Positions 35,838 through 47,170 of a stretch of DNA of 64,000 nt are shown one piece after another; the stretch's first letter is position 1, and each line of letters starts with the position of its first letter. Under the pieces are notes generated by a model. It was not told where the DNA came from, did not search any database, and saw only the letters and a list, made by a program, of their open reading frames with translations. A program made the position numbers and the translations under genes. Source of the DNA: Ornithodoros turicata (taxonomy: Eukaryota > Arthropoda > Arachnida > Ixodida > Argasidae); NCBI RefSeq assembly GCF_037126465.1, contig NC_088202.1, positions 26,892,213-26,956,212 on the forward strand. The letters run 5' to 3'.

Positions 35838-36540
35838 CCCTGGAATCAACGGCCCACCACAGCGCATTTGACGACTTTACGCCATCTGTAATGTCAATAC
35901 AATTTGTCTGCAAATTCGATTAGCATCACCCCATGGGTGTTATACAGTAAACGTGTTTTGTGTTGAAGGTTACTCCGGTGTTCATCCTCCGGCTCATTCT
36001 GCTCTCTGGGTATCCAAAAATGTTGAGAAAACTAGACATCCGTCCAAACCTCAATGCTGCTTAATATATATGTTGTTGTTGTTCAATGCTTATTTCGTGA
36101 GCATAGACCGGACTTGGGAGAGTACGGTAGAACCTTTGAGAGCTTAAATCATGTTCTATGGGCAGCTCGGTAAAAATGCGCCACTAGTCAACGAGCCATC
36201 TAAGCCCCTGTCTGTGACATTTTCAACTATGGTTGCAGAATTTGTTACAATAAACGGTGTGTGTTTCGTATTCGAAACATTTAACGTCGGAATTAATTTC
36301 ATATCGAAATATATACCTCTGCACTGCTTATGTGTAGCCTATGTACAACGACACAAACTTTTTTCAAAACATTTTTCAAAAACCTGACCAGAGCATTGCT
36401 TACCTGAGATACCCACCCGAAATACTGCATTACACTATCAACACCTTCGAGAATACAAGTAAGAGCAATTGCCTGCGAACAACTGAACCACCAAGGTTTA
36501 GAAAAGTGCACTCGCCAGTCTCACATTTGAACATTTGAGC
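35838..36540 (+). repeat. Direct repeat flanking the LINE, right copy
   Basis: Matches 32195-32745 at its two ends. The middle (35900-36260) is not shared and contains a short TTG-type run near 36072. The copia element begins 14 bp after this copy ends. Confidence 0.6.
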
Positions 36541-36553
36541 AAGAATGAAGTTG

Positions 36554-36688
36554 TGTTGGGGAACAAACGACAACGACATCATTTCTGGTACGTGCGCATC
36601 TATGCATGCGCACCCGCCCACGTTTTCTCATTCTCAGAAAACCTGTTGCACCCGCACTGTTCGGCCGTCTGTCATTGCAGATCCAATA
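36554..36688 (+). repeat. copia 5' LTR
   Basis: 135 bp. It differs from the 3' LTR at only three positions that I can see (about 98 percent identity), so the insertion is fairly recent. Confidence 0.9.
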
Positions 36689-36703
36689 GGTTATGGGCCC
36701 AGA
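36689..36703 (+). promoter_or_regulatory. copia primer-binding site
   Basis: The sequence ggttatgggcccaga directly follows the 5' LTR. It matches the Drosophila copia-type primer site, which pairs with an internal part of initiator tRNA-Met rather than with its 3' end. Confidence 0.7.
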
Positions 36704-36814
36704 GTCACGGAACTGACATCTGCGCTGCACAGGAAGGAAGCTGCTACAGGGTCAACCGCTGGAACTAGCTTCGTCTCTACACAGTGCTCGAATTGGTTTC
36801 GGGACAGCAAGGAG

Positions 36815-39800
36815 ATGGGAGAAGCAAGCAAGTTTTCGGTCGCGAAGCTGACGGACGGTAATTACCAGGCGTGGAAATTCAGGATGAAGATGCTGCTAAT
36901 AAGGGAGGAAACTTGGACTTTCGTAGAAGATGAAGCCCCGGAGAGACCAACAGTTGCCTGGATTGCCGGCGACCGGAAGGAGCAGAGCACCATTTGCTTA
37001 AACATTGACGACAGTCAAATAATACACGTCTGCAAATGCAAGTCGTCCAAGATGATGTGGGAGGAACTTCGCAAGGTACATGAGGGGGCTAACCTGAGCA
37101 ATAAGTTGTACCTTTTGAGGAAGTTGTACCAATCGAAGATGGACAGGGACGAGGACATGCAGGGCTACATACGGCGTGTTCTGGAATTGGTGGTGCGCTT
37201 GCGCGGCATTGGAGAAGAGACTACCGACTTTCAGGTTGCTCCTCTTCTTCTTAGTGGGCTTCCTGACAGTTATGAAGCTCTGGTGACCACTCTTGATGCT
37301 CGTTCGGACGGAGATCTCACGCTAGATTACGTCAAAGGGAAGCTGGTCGATGAATATAACAGGAAGCAAGGGTCTGCTGCCACTACGGGCGACTCAGAAT
37401 CAGCACTTCGATCAAAGGCCCAGAACAGCGCGAAGAGTTTAGCCACGGCAGCCGCGACGGAATGCTTCTGGTGCAAAAAGGTTGGCCACTTCAAACGAGA
37501 TTGTCCGGACTGGAAAGCACAACGGAAAGGCTCTCGCAGAACACGTACTAAGCAGCGGGCGCGGACAGCCGTATCAAGCTGGTCATCCTCTCCCAATATG
37601 GCCTTTGCTACCAGTTGTTCTCCTGGAGACTGGTACATTGACTCCGGCGCCACAAGCCATATGTGCAAGGACCGGCAATTTTTCACGAAGAGCTACGTGG
37701 AGAAGACGGAAACCATTACCGTCGCAAATGGGCAACATGTCTCTTCGGAGGGCGTTGGGAACGGCATTCTTTATTGCAAAGTTGGCGAATCAGAATTCCG
37801 TAAAGTCCGAGTGAAAAATGTTCTCTACATTCCGGAGCTCAAGAGCCACCTTCTTTCAGTCAAGAGGCTCGCACAGCCGGGTAATGTAATGACGTTCCAA
37901 GCAGACCGATGCGTCGTGACCAAGAATCGGGACGTGATCGCGACTGGTGAGATCCGCAACGACCTTTACACGCTTTTGACGGCAGGTACGGGTGCTGCGC
38001 ACATAACGCAAGTTACCAGTCACCATGACTGCATTCACGTGTGGCACCATCGCCTAGGGCACCGCCATTCAGCAGCTGTAGAGAGGTTGCACAGGGAAGG
38101 CTTAGCGGACGGCATCGTTGTGAAGCAGTGCAACGAGCTACTTAAATGCGCCAGTTGTTTGAAGGGCAAGATGAAACGTGCTTCCTTCCCTTCACACGCG
38201 TCTTCAAAGACGGAACATCTTTTGGCCTTGGTGCACACGGACGTCTGTGGTCCAATGCCAGTACTAACAAAAAGCAATAACAGGTACTTCATTACCTTCA
38301 CAGATGACTTTTCAAGGTACACGGTCCTTTACCTACTGAAGTCCAAGGATGAGGTTCCTGCGAGGGTGGAAGAATATTTGGCTTTGGTTTCGAACAAGTT
38401 CGGCAGGCATCCGAAGACACTGCGTTCTGATAATGGGACAGAATATACTGGTGGGAAAATTCGAGAAATCCTTCGAAAAACTGGCATCGTACTCCAGACG
38501 ACGGTCCCATACAGCCCAGAACAAAACGGTGTGTGAGAAAGAAAGAATCGCACCCTTTGCGAGAGCGCTCGGAGCATGCTGTTCGGTGCCAGCCTGCCAA
38601 AGACTTACTGGGGTGAGGCTGTTGTTACTGCCTGCTACTTGCACAATTGGCTTCCGAGTAAAGCGGTTAACAAGATTCCCTACGAGCTGTGGAACAGCAA
38701 GAAGCAGAACCTGGCACATCTGAGGATGTTTGGCATTAGGGCTTATATGCACGTCTCAAAGGAACACCGCGACAAATGGGACGCTCGTGCCATTGAAGGG
38801 ACCTTGGTAGGATACAGCGAGACACAGAAAGGATACCGTATACTAGTTGGAGGTACCAACAAGGTGAAGGTGTCACGCAGCGTTGTTATTGACGAGGCTC
38901 CAGTCATGGAGAAGTTCTGTCGTGAGTCTCAGGCGGTACCACCTACGCTAGCACGACGAGGAGGCTGTTCATCGGACTTTATTGCGGAAGGTAACCCCTC
39001 TAATGCTGCAAATGATACATCCGATGAAGTAGTAGTGGAAGTGCTGTCACCAGCGCCTGCTCCGCAACAACGCGTAGGCGCTGACGTGCAAGAAAAGGAG
39101 GTGGGAGCTAACATGCCCAGGAGGTCAGCAAAGAGCAACAAAGGAGCTCCAACTGATCGGTTAGCCTACACTACCGCGCAGACTACGACAGCCCCTGATC
39201 CAGTCAGTTGGAAGGAAATGCAGAAGCTACCTCCCTCTGAAAAAGTGAAGTGGATGGCAGCGGCGAGGGAAGAGATGGAGGGACTCGCTACACCAGCTTA
39301 ACACTTGGGATCTTGTGCAGCTACCGTAGGGAAAACATCCATTTGGCTGCAAGTGGATATTCTAAACGAAGCGAGATAAACAGGGGAACGTTGAACGCTA
39401 CAAAGCGAGGTCGGTCGCACAAGGTTTTTCACAGAAGTACGGCGAAGACTACGATGCAACGTTCGCTCCTATCGCAAAACTAACAACCTAAAGTGTACTC
39501 CTAACCATCGCTGCGATAGAAAAGCTAAAGGTCCGACACTTCGACGTTAAAACTGCTTTCTTGAATGGCGATATCGAAGAGAATATATATATGAAGCAGC
39601 CTGAGGGATTTGTTCAGGAAGGGGAAGATCATCTCGTTTGCAAGTTGAAAAAGTCATTATATGGGCTTAAACAGGCCGCGAGAGCCTGGAACGTGAAGGC
39701 AAACAAGGTACTACTCGAAGAAGGCTTCAGGCGTGCTGATGCCGACCCCTGCCTCTATTCCCGAACTGTAGATGGTGGAGTGATGTATATTCTCTTGTAC

Positions 39801-40351
39801 GTGGACGACATGCTGATATGCCACCCAAATGACTCCCACCCAACTATTACTGCAGTTTGGAACGACCTTAAGAAGCATTTTGAGCTCAAAGACCTTGGTC
39901 ACGTCAGTCACTACCTTGGAATTGAGATCGAGAGAAGCGGGGATAATCGCTTTCTTCTTCACCAGCGGAATAGGATCACCAGCCTACTGGAGAAGTATAA
40001 GCTTGGAGAAGCTAAAGGCAGTGCCATCCCTATGGACGCGGACTATCCGAAACTCACTGGGGATGACGACGTACTGCAGAGCAACGAGATCTATCGTCAA
40101 GCAGTTGGAGAGCTCTTGTACCTGAGCACGACAACGCGCCCGGACATAGCGTGTGCAATGGGGTACCTGTGCCGACATGTCAGTAAGCCCCGCCAGCGCG
40201 ACTGGACCGCCGTTAAGAAGGTATTTCGGTACCTCAAGTACACGTTGAATTATAAGCTGCAACTGTCTGGGGAGCGAGGTTCAAGATTGGTATGCTACGC
40301 AGACGCAGACTGGGCAGGTGACGTCAAGGACCGCAAATCAACAAACGGCTA
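36815..40351 (+). pseudogene. copia gag-pol polyprotein, interrupted
   Basis: The start is placed at MGEASKFSVAKLTDGNYQAW (36815); the frame is open further upstream but runs back into the LTR. Gag ends in a CCHC knuckle (CFWCKKVGHFKRDC, about 37463). Protease has DSGATSH (37642). Integrase has HHRLGH and HTDVCGP and runs to PEQNGV. An in-frame TGA at 38534-38536 breaks integrase; the same frame then continues to 39301. A frameshift near 39285 and further stops (39328, 39376, 39489) lie before RT. RT (39561-40445 frame) keeps LYVDDMLI and SLYGLKQAARAW. RNase H begins at CYADADWAGD and is cut at 40351 by the MITE. Confidence 0.85.
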
Positions 40352-41879
40352 CACTGTAAAAAATTTCACCGTAAAAAAAACGGGCAAATGCAAGGAAAGT
40401 TGGCTGCCAAACATTGGCCGTTATTTTTACGGTGGCCCCGTATAAGTTGTGCCCGTGAAAAAATACTGCATTGGCCAATAATTTTAACAGGGATACGCCG
40501 TGTAGCATTACTGTGCTGTGGTCGTTAAAAAAACTGCATTGGCCAGTAATTTTAACTGACATATGCCGTGTACCCTTATCGTGCTGTGCTCGTCCCTGGA
40601 GCCCCTCTTTTTTTTCTACATATAGTCGTGGCAATGAGAGCAGTTTAAGCAATGACCATGCGCAACACATTGTGATGTTTGTCACATTGAGATTTATTTT
40701 CTATGTACATAGTGATGAAAATGCGCCGGTCACCTCTGGCATGAAAACCCTGCAAAGAGAAAGAGAACTGTTACAGGGAGCCGGGCAATTGACATGCAAT
40801 TATACTCACCGTTTATTTTGTTCAAAAGAAGAACATACGAAGGAACCATGTGCACCCATCAGTCAGGTCTGGCATCAAAATACTGCAAAGAGAAAGGAAA
40901 CTGTTACAGGGAGCAGGGCATTTGACATGCAGTTATACTAATGGTTTATTTTTTCGAAGGAAGAACATACGAAGGAACCATGTGCACCCATCAGTCAGTT
41001 CTGGCATGAAAACACTTCAAAGAGAAAGGAAATTAGACTCAGTTTTATTTTTTCAAAGAAAGAACAAGAAGGTGCACACAAAACGCGGAGACGGCACGGA
41101 ACTTCTTCTGGCAGCGTTTATAAGCACATCTGATCATGACCCTTTCGTATGTGCTGCTTCATATGTGACATTATCTCTATATTCGTAGTGAACTGACGCG
41201 AGCACGAATGGACGTGACATACTTTCGTGGTTTCGGAGAGCAAATCGAGGCGACCGCCCTGGTGTGTTCTTGTAACGTCCCAAAATGTGACATCCGAGTT
41301 TTGCATAGGTCGCCGCCGTGTACACACATAATGCATGGCAGCACGGTATTCTGCTCGCTTCATGTACACCTCTACGGTGGTCAACTAGCCCATCAGAGTG
41401 TTAAAAACACATGGGCACCTTCCGCAACGATACATTACAACAAGAGCGCCTTGATCACCCTACGAGCCAGGACGTACACACAGAACTAGGGAGACACTTC
41501 ACAACAAACGCGAGCCACGATTTACTGGTGTCAAGTTGAACAAAACCAGGCATACGGTGCACCACGCTCAAATCGCGAAGAACAGGATGTGCGAACAGAA
41601 ATGTGCTTACCTAACTACACGCATTCGCGAGATTTACAACAACCGCTTCGTCGTCCTTCGTCAACCATCGTCCGCGCACGGTGTTCCGCTTCCGGCGTTT
41701 GCGAATGACGGCAATGCCCCGTACTTGGCTTGGCCTTGCCTCCGCATTGAAGTTTTTGGCCGGCGCATGATGATGGCGCCACCGTTTTACGTAGTTTTCG
41801 CAGTATTTGTGATTACGGTAACACGCCGTCGTCACATACTACTAAACGCCCGTAGAAATCACAGTATTTTTTTACAGTG
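40352..41879. mobile_element. TA-flanked MITE inserted in copia
   Basis: The ends read CACTGTAAAAAA and TTTTTTTACAGTG. TA is duplicated on both sides (40350-40351 and 41880-41881). Excision of one copy restores the copia codons across the junction. No transposase ORF is present in its 1528 bp. The TA duplication fits the Tc1/mariner group, but the TIR is short and the family is not certain. Confidence 0.8.
40727..41070 (+). repeat. Tandem repeat of about 133 bp inside the MITE
   Basis: The phrase tctggcatgaaaac recurs near 40735, 40868 and 41000, together with gcaaagagaaag and gaaggaaccatgtgcaccca. About 2.5 units are present. Confidence 0.85.
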
Positions 41880-41881
41880 TA

Positions 41882-41960
41882 CTTCATTAGTCTACGAGGA
41901 AGCCCTGTTTCGTGGTCCAGCAGGAAGCAGACGTCCGTGGCGCTTTCATCAACAGAGGCT
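41882..41960 (+). pseudogene. copia RNase H, middle fragment
   Basis: Seventy-nine bases between the two insertions read ISLRGSPVSWSSRKQTSVAL, then SSTEA in the copia frame. This is the expected RNase H core between GYxF and EAEY. The last five bases, aggct, are the gypsy target-site copy. Confidence 0.9.
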
Positions 41961-42236
41961 TGTTATATTCTTGATGGTGTTACTTACATGCAGCGCTGCA
42001 TTGTGGTTAATGTGTACAGAAGGTAGCGCCACTTATTGCTAGCGGCTCATACAGAGTATAAAAATAAACGGAGGCCGTGCGCTCTCTTTTCGTTCTTGCC
42101 CGAGCCTCGAAGATGACATGTGTTTCCTATCTATGCGATAGCGCCGGGATGGGGGGCGTTTCTCGCTTCCCATGTTGACAATGTGGGTACGACAACTTCG
42201 TGCGACGTCGGGCTATCCAGCCTCTCAATCATAACA
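41961..42236 (+). repeat. gypsy 5' LTR
   Basis: Begins tgttatattcttgatggtg and ends cctctcaatcataaca. A TATA-like gtataaaaata lies near 42056. Three bases after its end, tggcgacgggga is the probable primer-binding site (42240). Confidence 0.9.
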
Positions 42237-42333
42237 TATTGGCGACGGGGAGAAAACTACAGCAACTTCTAGTCTTCAGTCTTCAAGTTCACCTTCCAAA
42301 TCTTCAAATTCAATTGCGGGAGCTCTGGTGAGC

Positions 42334-44715
42334 ATGACTACGTTTGGAAGAATCGAGCCCTTCGAAGGAGGGGGAGACGAGTGGCCGTCCTACGTTGAAC
42401 GACTGCAGGCGTTTTTCAAGGCAAACGACGTTGGAAATGATAAGAAAAGGGCAATTTTCTTCAGCAGCTGTGGTCAGAAAACTTATTCATTGCTTCGCGA
42501 CCTACTCAAGCCGGCAGCGCCACAGGACAAGTCGCTGGACGAGGTACTGGAAGTTCTTGGGAAACACTATTGTCCGAAGCCATCCGAGGTTGTCCAGAGG
42601 TTTCGCTTCAATTCACGAGTTCGAACGAAAGGCGAGTCCGTTAGTGACTTTGTTGCGGCATTGAAGAGCCTTTCCGAACATTGCAGTTTCGGCAGCGAAC
42701 TTGAGAACATGTTGAGAGACCGTGTTGTTTGCGGAATTGATAATCAAGAAATTCAGACTAGGCTCTTGGAGCAACCCAGCCTCACGTTCAAAAGTGCAGT
42801 GCAGACTGCTTTGGCCATGGAAGCGGCGAAGAGTGACGCCGGAGAAATTTGTCAAGCGAGTACAAGTAGTTCGTTTCCGACGCATCGTGTCGTGTCCGTT
42901 GGTGAAGTCACCTGTTTTCGTTGTGGTGATGGACACCTGGCAAATCAGTGCAAATACGCTAGTAGCATTTGCAATTTCTGTCGCAAACGGGGGCATCTGG
43001 CGCGGGTGTGTCATTCAAAGCATAAGAAGAACACTTCTGCCCACAAGCATTTCCAAGAGCCAGCAGGCCGAAGATCATCTCCGAAGGGTCTACGTGTGAA
43101 AAAGGTTAAGACCTTTGGTCAACGCCTGTTTCCCGTGAACGCAGTTGGGGAAGATGAGGATGTTGAGACATCGTCGGAAGTGTTTGACATGTGGCATCTG
43201 TCTGACGACGCGTTGTCGCCACCACCGCCGTTCACCGTTGTGGTCAACGTCTGTGACAAGCCACTGCCTATGGAAGTGGACACGGGAGCGAGTGTGTCCG
43301 TGATGTCCAAGAACACCTTCCAGGAACTTTTACCGGATGTAACTGTCAATCCGTCGAAAGTTTTGTTGCGAAGTTACACTGGCGAGCTAAGCCAGGTGCA
43401 AGGACAAGCCAATGTTTGTGTACAGTTCTGTGACAAATCAGCAGTTCTTCCTTTATTTCTCACCGGGGATCGTTCTCCTACATTGCTGGGACGCAATTGG
43501 ATTCAGCAGCTGGGAATTGGCATCGCAGATGTCCAAATGAACAAGTGTTCGCTTTCTGATGTGAAGAGTCTCATCCACGAATATTCTGAGGTATTCAGTA
43601 ATGGTCTGGGGCAGTATAAAGGTCCAGCAGCCACAATTCATGTTCTTGAGGGCTCGTTGCCAAAGTTCTTTAAACCACGACCATTGCCATTCGCCTTGAA
43701 GGAGGGAGTCACCCAAGAACTTCAAAGATTGCAGCGGGATGGAGTGCTGGTCCCTGTGAAGTCATCAGAGTGGGCGGCTCCTATTGTCCCTGTACCAAAG
43801 AAGGATGGTCGCGTGAGAGTGTGTGGAGACTTTAAAGTTACCGTAAATCCAGTGACACAACTTGAGAAGTATCCAATTCCACGTATTGAAGACCTGTGGA
43901 ATACACTTTCAGGAGGTGAGAAGTTTACCAAGTTGGACTTAAGGGATGCATAACAACAAGTGATCCTTGCCGAGGAGTCCAGGAGGTATGTTACCATTTC
44001 GACGCATATTGGTTTGTTCCAATACACCAGATTACCTTTCGGAGTTTCCTCTGCGCCAGAAATATTTCAACGTGAAATGGAGAACTTGTTTCGTGGTCTT
44101 CCACATGTAGCTGTGTACTTTGATGACATACTTGTTACGGGACGCAATGACACTGAGCACATGAGGAATCTGCATTGTGTTCTTGCTCGACTTCGGGATG
44201 TTGGACTAAAGTTGAAATTCGACAAGTGTCATTTTTTTTGTGCCAGAGGTGAATTATCTAGGGCACATCATCAGCAAAGAGGGACTGTCTCCAGATAAGA
44301 GCAAGGTGGAAGCCATTTCCAAGGCACCAGCTCCGCGTGATGTTAAAGAGCTTCAAAGTTATCTGGGCCTGATAAACTTCTATAGAAGATTTTTGCCCAA
44401 CTTATCGTCTTGCCTTCGCCCATTGTATCTACTCCTCACAGCTGGGAAAAGATGGGAGTGGGGCAGAGCCCAAGAAGATGCCTTCAACGAAAGCAAGCGT
44501 CTCATGTTATCTGCGCCCATCCTTGCGCATTTTGATCCTGCCAAGCCGCTGTACCTGAGCTGTGACGCATCTCCTTATGGTGTTGGGGCTGTCATATCTC
44601 AAAAAGAAGCTGATGGCAGAGAGCGTCCTATCGCTTTTGCCTCCCGAAGCTTGTCTGAGGCAGAGCAACGATACAGTCAGCTTGATAAGGAGGCACTAGC
44701 CTTGGTGTTACACAA
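42334..44715 (+). pseudogene. gypsy gag-pol (gag, protease, RT), broken
   Basis: The start is placed at MTTFGRIEPFEGGGDEW (42334); a second Met lies two codons upstream. Gag has two zinc knuckles, CFRCGDGHLANQC and CNFCRKRGHLARVC (42913-43010). Protease has EVDTGAS (43276) and LLGRNW. RT starts near 43640 and holds KLDLRDA, where a TAA at 43951-43953 replaces the usual Tyr codon. The same frame resumes with QQVILAEE, LPFGVSSAPEIFQREME and the active site YFDDILV (44120). A run of eight T near 44231 shifts the frame; RT then continues as YLGHIISKEGL to the start of RNase H (LDKEALALV). Translation would need readthrough plus frameshift. Confidence 0.9.
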
Positions 44716-45264
44716 CAACACATGAAGTTACAGGGAGGGCACCGTGTGAGTTGCTCACTGGTAGAATGTTTAAGACTCCATTGGATGTGCTGCGGCCAAG
44801 TCTTCATTCTTCAGTACACTTCAAGCAACTAAAGCAGAAGCTGCACGCCGATGAGGGTTGCCGTCGTGGTCCACCTTTTGAAGCTAGTGACGACGTGTTT
44901 GCCAGGGATTTCCGTCGGGGAGCAGCATGGGTTCCTGCTCGTGTTGTCGGAACCTTGAGCAATTCTTCAGCGGCTGTCACTGTTGAAGATGGCTCCACGT
45001 GGCATCGACACAATGACCATCTAAGGCCGAGGGTTCCTGCTATGGGAGAGGTTGTACCACCACGAGTTGAGCCTCAGCCAGCTGTTGTAGCAGAGACACC
45101 TGTCAACGAGGGAACCACAGCAGCGGATGTGGGTCAGCCTTTTGCCCAGCAGTTAGATCGCCCCGCAGGAGGTAACGGTACCGTGGACAGTTCGGTTGAG
45201 AGCAAAACCCCACTGCGGCGTAGCAAAAGAACTGTGAAGCCTGTGCAAAGGTACTCTCCGCAGT
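44716..45264 (+). pseudogene. gypsy integrase C-terminal tail after deletion
   Basis: The frame resumes as THEVTGRAPCELLTGR and KTPLDVLRP, the end of a gypsy integrase core, followed by a tail with RGAAWVPARVVGTL and WHRHNDHLRPR, the usual GPY/F-side region. It ends with SKRTVKPVQRYSP. The missing RNase H and integrase catalytic domains (perhaps 2 kb) were deleted with the junction near 44710. Confidence 0.8.
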
Positions 45265-45381
45265 GAAGTGCGTCCGATGCATTGGTTGCTGACGCTTAGT
45301 ATGGATGTGTTTCGTTAATATCTTGTAACTGTTGGTTGTATCCATTATTTTCTCATTAAGTATTGTCTGAGGGGGGAGGAC

Positions 45382-45659
45382 TGTTATATTCTTGATGGTG
45401 TTACTTACATGCAGCGCTGCATTGTGGTTAATGTGTACAGAAGGTAGCGCCACTTATTGCTAGCGGCTCATACAGAGTATAAAAATAAACGGAGGCCGTG
45501 CGCTCTCTCTTTTCGTTCTTGCCCGAGCCTCGAAGAAGACATGTGTTTCCTATCTATGCGATAGCGCCGGGATGGGGGGCGTTTCTCGCTTCCCATGTTG
45601 ACAATGTGGGTACGACAACTTCGTGCGACGTCGGGCTATCCAGCCTCTCAATCATAACA
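45382..45659 (+). repeat. gypsy 3' LTR
   Basis: Preceded by a polypurine tract, gaggggggagga (45369-45380). Ends ataaca before the target-site copy aggct. Confidence 0.9.
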
Positions 45660-45988
45660 AGGCTGAATACGTCTCAGCGGCGCATGCCTCACAGGAAGTG
45701 CTGTGGCTGCGACAGTTGCTCATCGACTTCGGCCACAGCATGGACGAGCCGACGTGTTTGCTCGAAGACAACCAGAGTTGCATCAAGCTGTCGGTTAACG
45801 AAGGCATTAGCGCGAGGACGAAGCACATTGACGTACGTCATCATCATCTGCGCGACCTAGTTCACCACAGAGTCATCGACCTCCAGTACTGCCAAACTAG
45901 CGAGATGGTCGCAGACATTTTTACGAAGCCACTGTCGCGAGCAAGACTGCAGAACCTCAGGGGCTGTTTAGGCTTCGTAGATGGCTAG
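45660..45988 (+). pseudogene. copia RNase H C-terminal fragment
   Basis: Continues the copia frame after the gypsy insertion: EYVSAAHASQEVLWLRQLL, then LLEDNQSCIKLS, then TKHIDVRHHHLRDL and ADIFTKPL. It ends GFVDG at a tag stop. All are conserved copia RNase H/tail motifs. The polypurine tract cgaggggggg (45993-46002) and the 3' LTR follow. Confidence 0.9.
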
Positions 45989-46002
45989 TCGTCGAGGGGG
46001 GG

Positions 46003-46137
46003 TGTTGGGGAACAAAGGACAACGACATCATTTCTGGTACGTGCGCATCTATGGATGCGCACCCGCCCACGCTTTCTCATTCTCAGAAAACCTGTTGCAC
46101 CCGCACTGTTCGGCCGTCTGTCATTGCAGATCCAATA
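46003..46137 (+). repeat. copia 3' LTR
   Basis: 135 bp with three substitutions against the 5' LTR. Ends atccaata. Confidence 0.9.
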
Positions 46138-46139
46138 AA

Positions 46140-46760
46140 GGGCAAGTCTCGCAGTGCAATTACCGTCCAGCATGAATTTCACTTTATTTGGACACAGACA
46201 ATATTTTTTCCTGCCATAAACTTCTCCCATTGTTGTCCCTCATTTTGACAACGCTTGCTGATTAGTGATAGCTAAGCTGAAATGAGTTGTACGTGGCGTA
46301 CCTTCAATTGTTTGTGCAGCAAATTTCAACTTCAATTCAATTTCAACTTCAAACTTCAATTGTTTGAGTTTGACGTGCAGCAAACCGGACGTTGTTTCTC
46401 AGGAAATCACTCGCAACTATTAAAGAGGCACACAAAACACAATAGAAAGCGTTAATGCTAGCAGTTGTGTGCGAGCTTTCCTTCTAAGAACATCGCTCTG
46501 GCTACCAATTAACTGACATCATTGAACATGTTCAAATTGCATCATTGGGCTCCATTGACGCATTGCGTCAATTGTGTCAGTTCCATTGCGTCATTGCGTC
46601 AGCGGGCAGGCGCTAGCGGGTGTCTTCGTCTGTGTTCTGTCTTCGTTGTGCATTCGCGCTATATTCGCACATTCATGAAATACCAACTAGGAAAAAGATC
46701 CACTCTTCTGAAGTCACTACGCATTGTACAGAACACTGAGTCACGACACCTTTGTGGCAT
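46140..46760. other. Unassigned stretch with short repeats
   Basis: Contains ttcaacttcaa-type repeats at 46320-46370 and cattgcgtca repeats at 46557-46600. No gene is seen. Confidence 0.5.
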
Positions 46761-46769
46761 TGGAGCCCC

Positions 46770-46960
46770 AACCTAATAACAAAGTCCCGGTGTGGAACAA
46801 AGCCTCGGAGAAATTCTCTTGAACGTGTAATGGATTTCTTGTGTACTATGCAGTATTTTTGCAAAAATAAAAAAATCGTCCACATATACCTGAATACCTT
46901 TATAATGCGATTCAAACAGTAAACAAGAATTCGAAGATACTCGCAGCGAGCGCACGTGTT
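46770..46960 (-). pseudogene. Penelope-like reverse transcriptase fragment
   Basis: Two minus-strand frames meet at the active site. One ends KVFRY and the other reads VYVDDFFIFAKILHS. Together they give an FRYVDD box with 2 extra bases. The FRYVDD form is typical of Penelope-like elements. The copy is short, and the rest of the RT is not identifiable. Confidence 0.45.
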
Positions 46961-47012
46961 TGTCATGTGTTCCGTTTCTTACGTTCCGTGAGACCTACCA
47001 CAAGAAAATGAT

Positions 47013-47170
47013 ATGGAACATGCCCCGACACCCCCGGATCCTGGAGGCACAGTGGATGGCAGCCCTACGTTTCAGGCAAAAGAAGGTACGTCGAGCGTTG
47101 CTCTTCGACGTGGTTCGACGACTAATCCTCACTCTCAGGAAAGGGTGCCTCGCTATCCTCCCAAGGAGGA
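47013..47170 (+). other. Possible ORF start cut by a TIR element
   Basis: An open frame begins MEHAPTPPDPGGTVDGSPTF and stays open into the terminal repeat that starts near 47170. Composition is Pro/Ser/Thr-rich. It could be the start of a retrotransposon ORF1, but I have no motif to support that. Confidence 0.2.

Larger units (their letters stand above)
41961..45659 (+). mobile_element. Ty3/gypsy element inserted in copia, internally deleted
   Basis: It has LTRs of 276 and 278 bp that differ by one substitution and one 2-bp CT indel. A perfect 5-bp duplication, aggct, flanks it (41956-41960 and 45660-45664). The order gag, protease, RT is kept. The 3.7-kb length reflects loss of RNase H and most of integrase at about 44710. 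The near-identical LTRs mark it as very young. Confidence 0.95.
36554..46137 (+). mobile_element. Ty1/copia LTR retrotransposon with two nested insertions
   Basis: It is bounded by 135-bp LTRs that start TGTTGGGGAAC and end ATCCAATA. The order gag, protease, integrase, RT, RNase H is diagnostic of copia. A MITE (40352-41879) and a gypsy element (41961-45659) interrupt the RNase H domain. Without them the element would be about 4.35 kb. No 5-bp target duplication could be identified (agttg against aaggg). Confidence 0.9.

Noticed and set aside
36545..36814. Upstream Met of the copia frame at 36545
   Set aside because: This start lies before and inside the 5' LTR and primer site. The conserved Gag start fits 36815, so the extra 90 codons are an accidental extension.
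37327..38752. Minus-strand frames over copia
   Set aside because: Antisense shadows of gag-pol, with no independent support.
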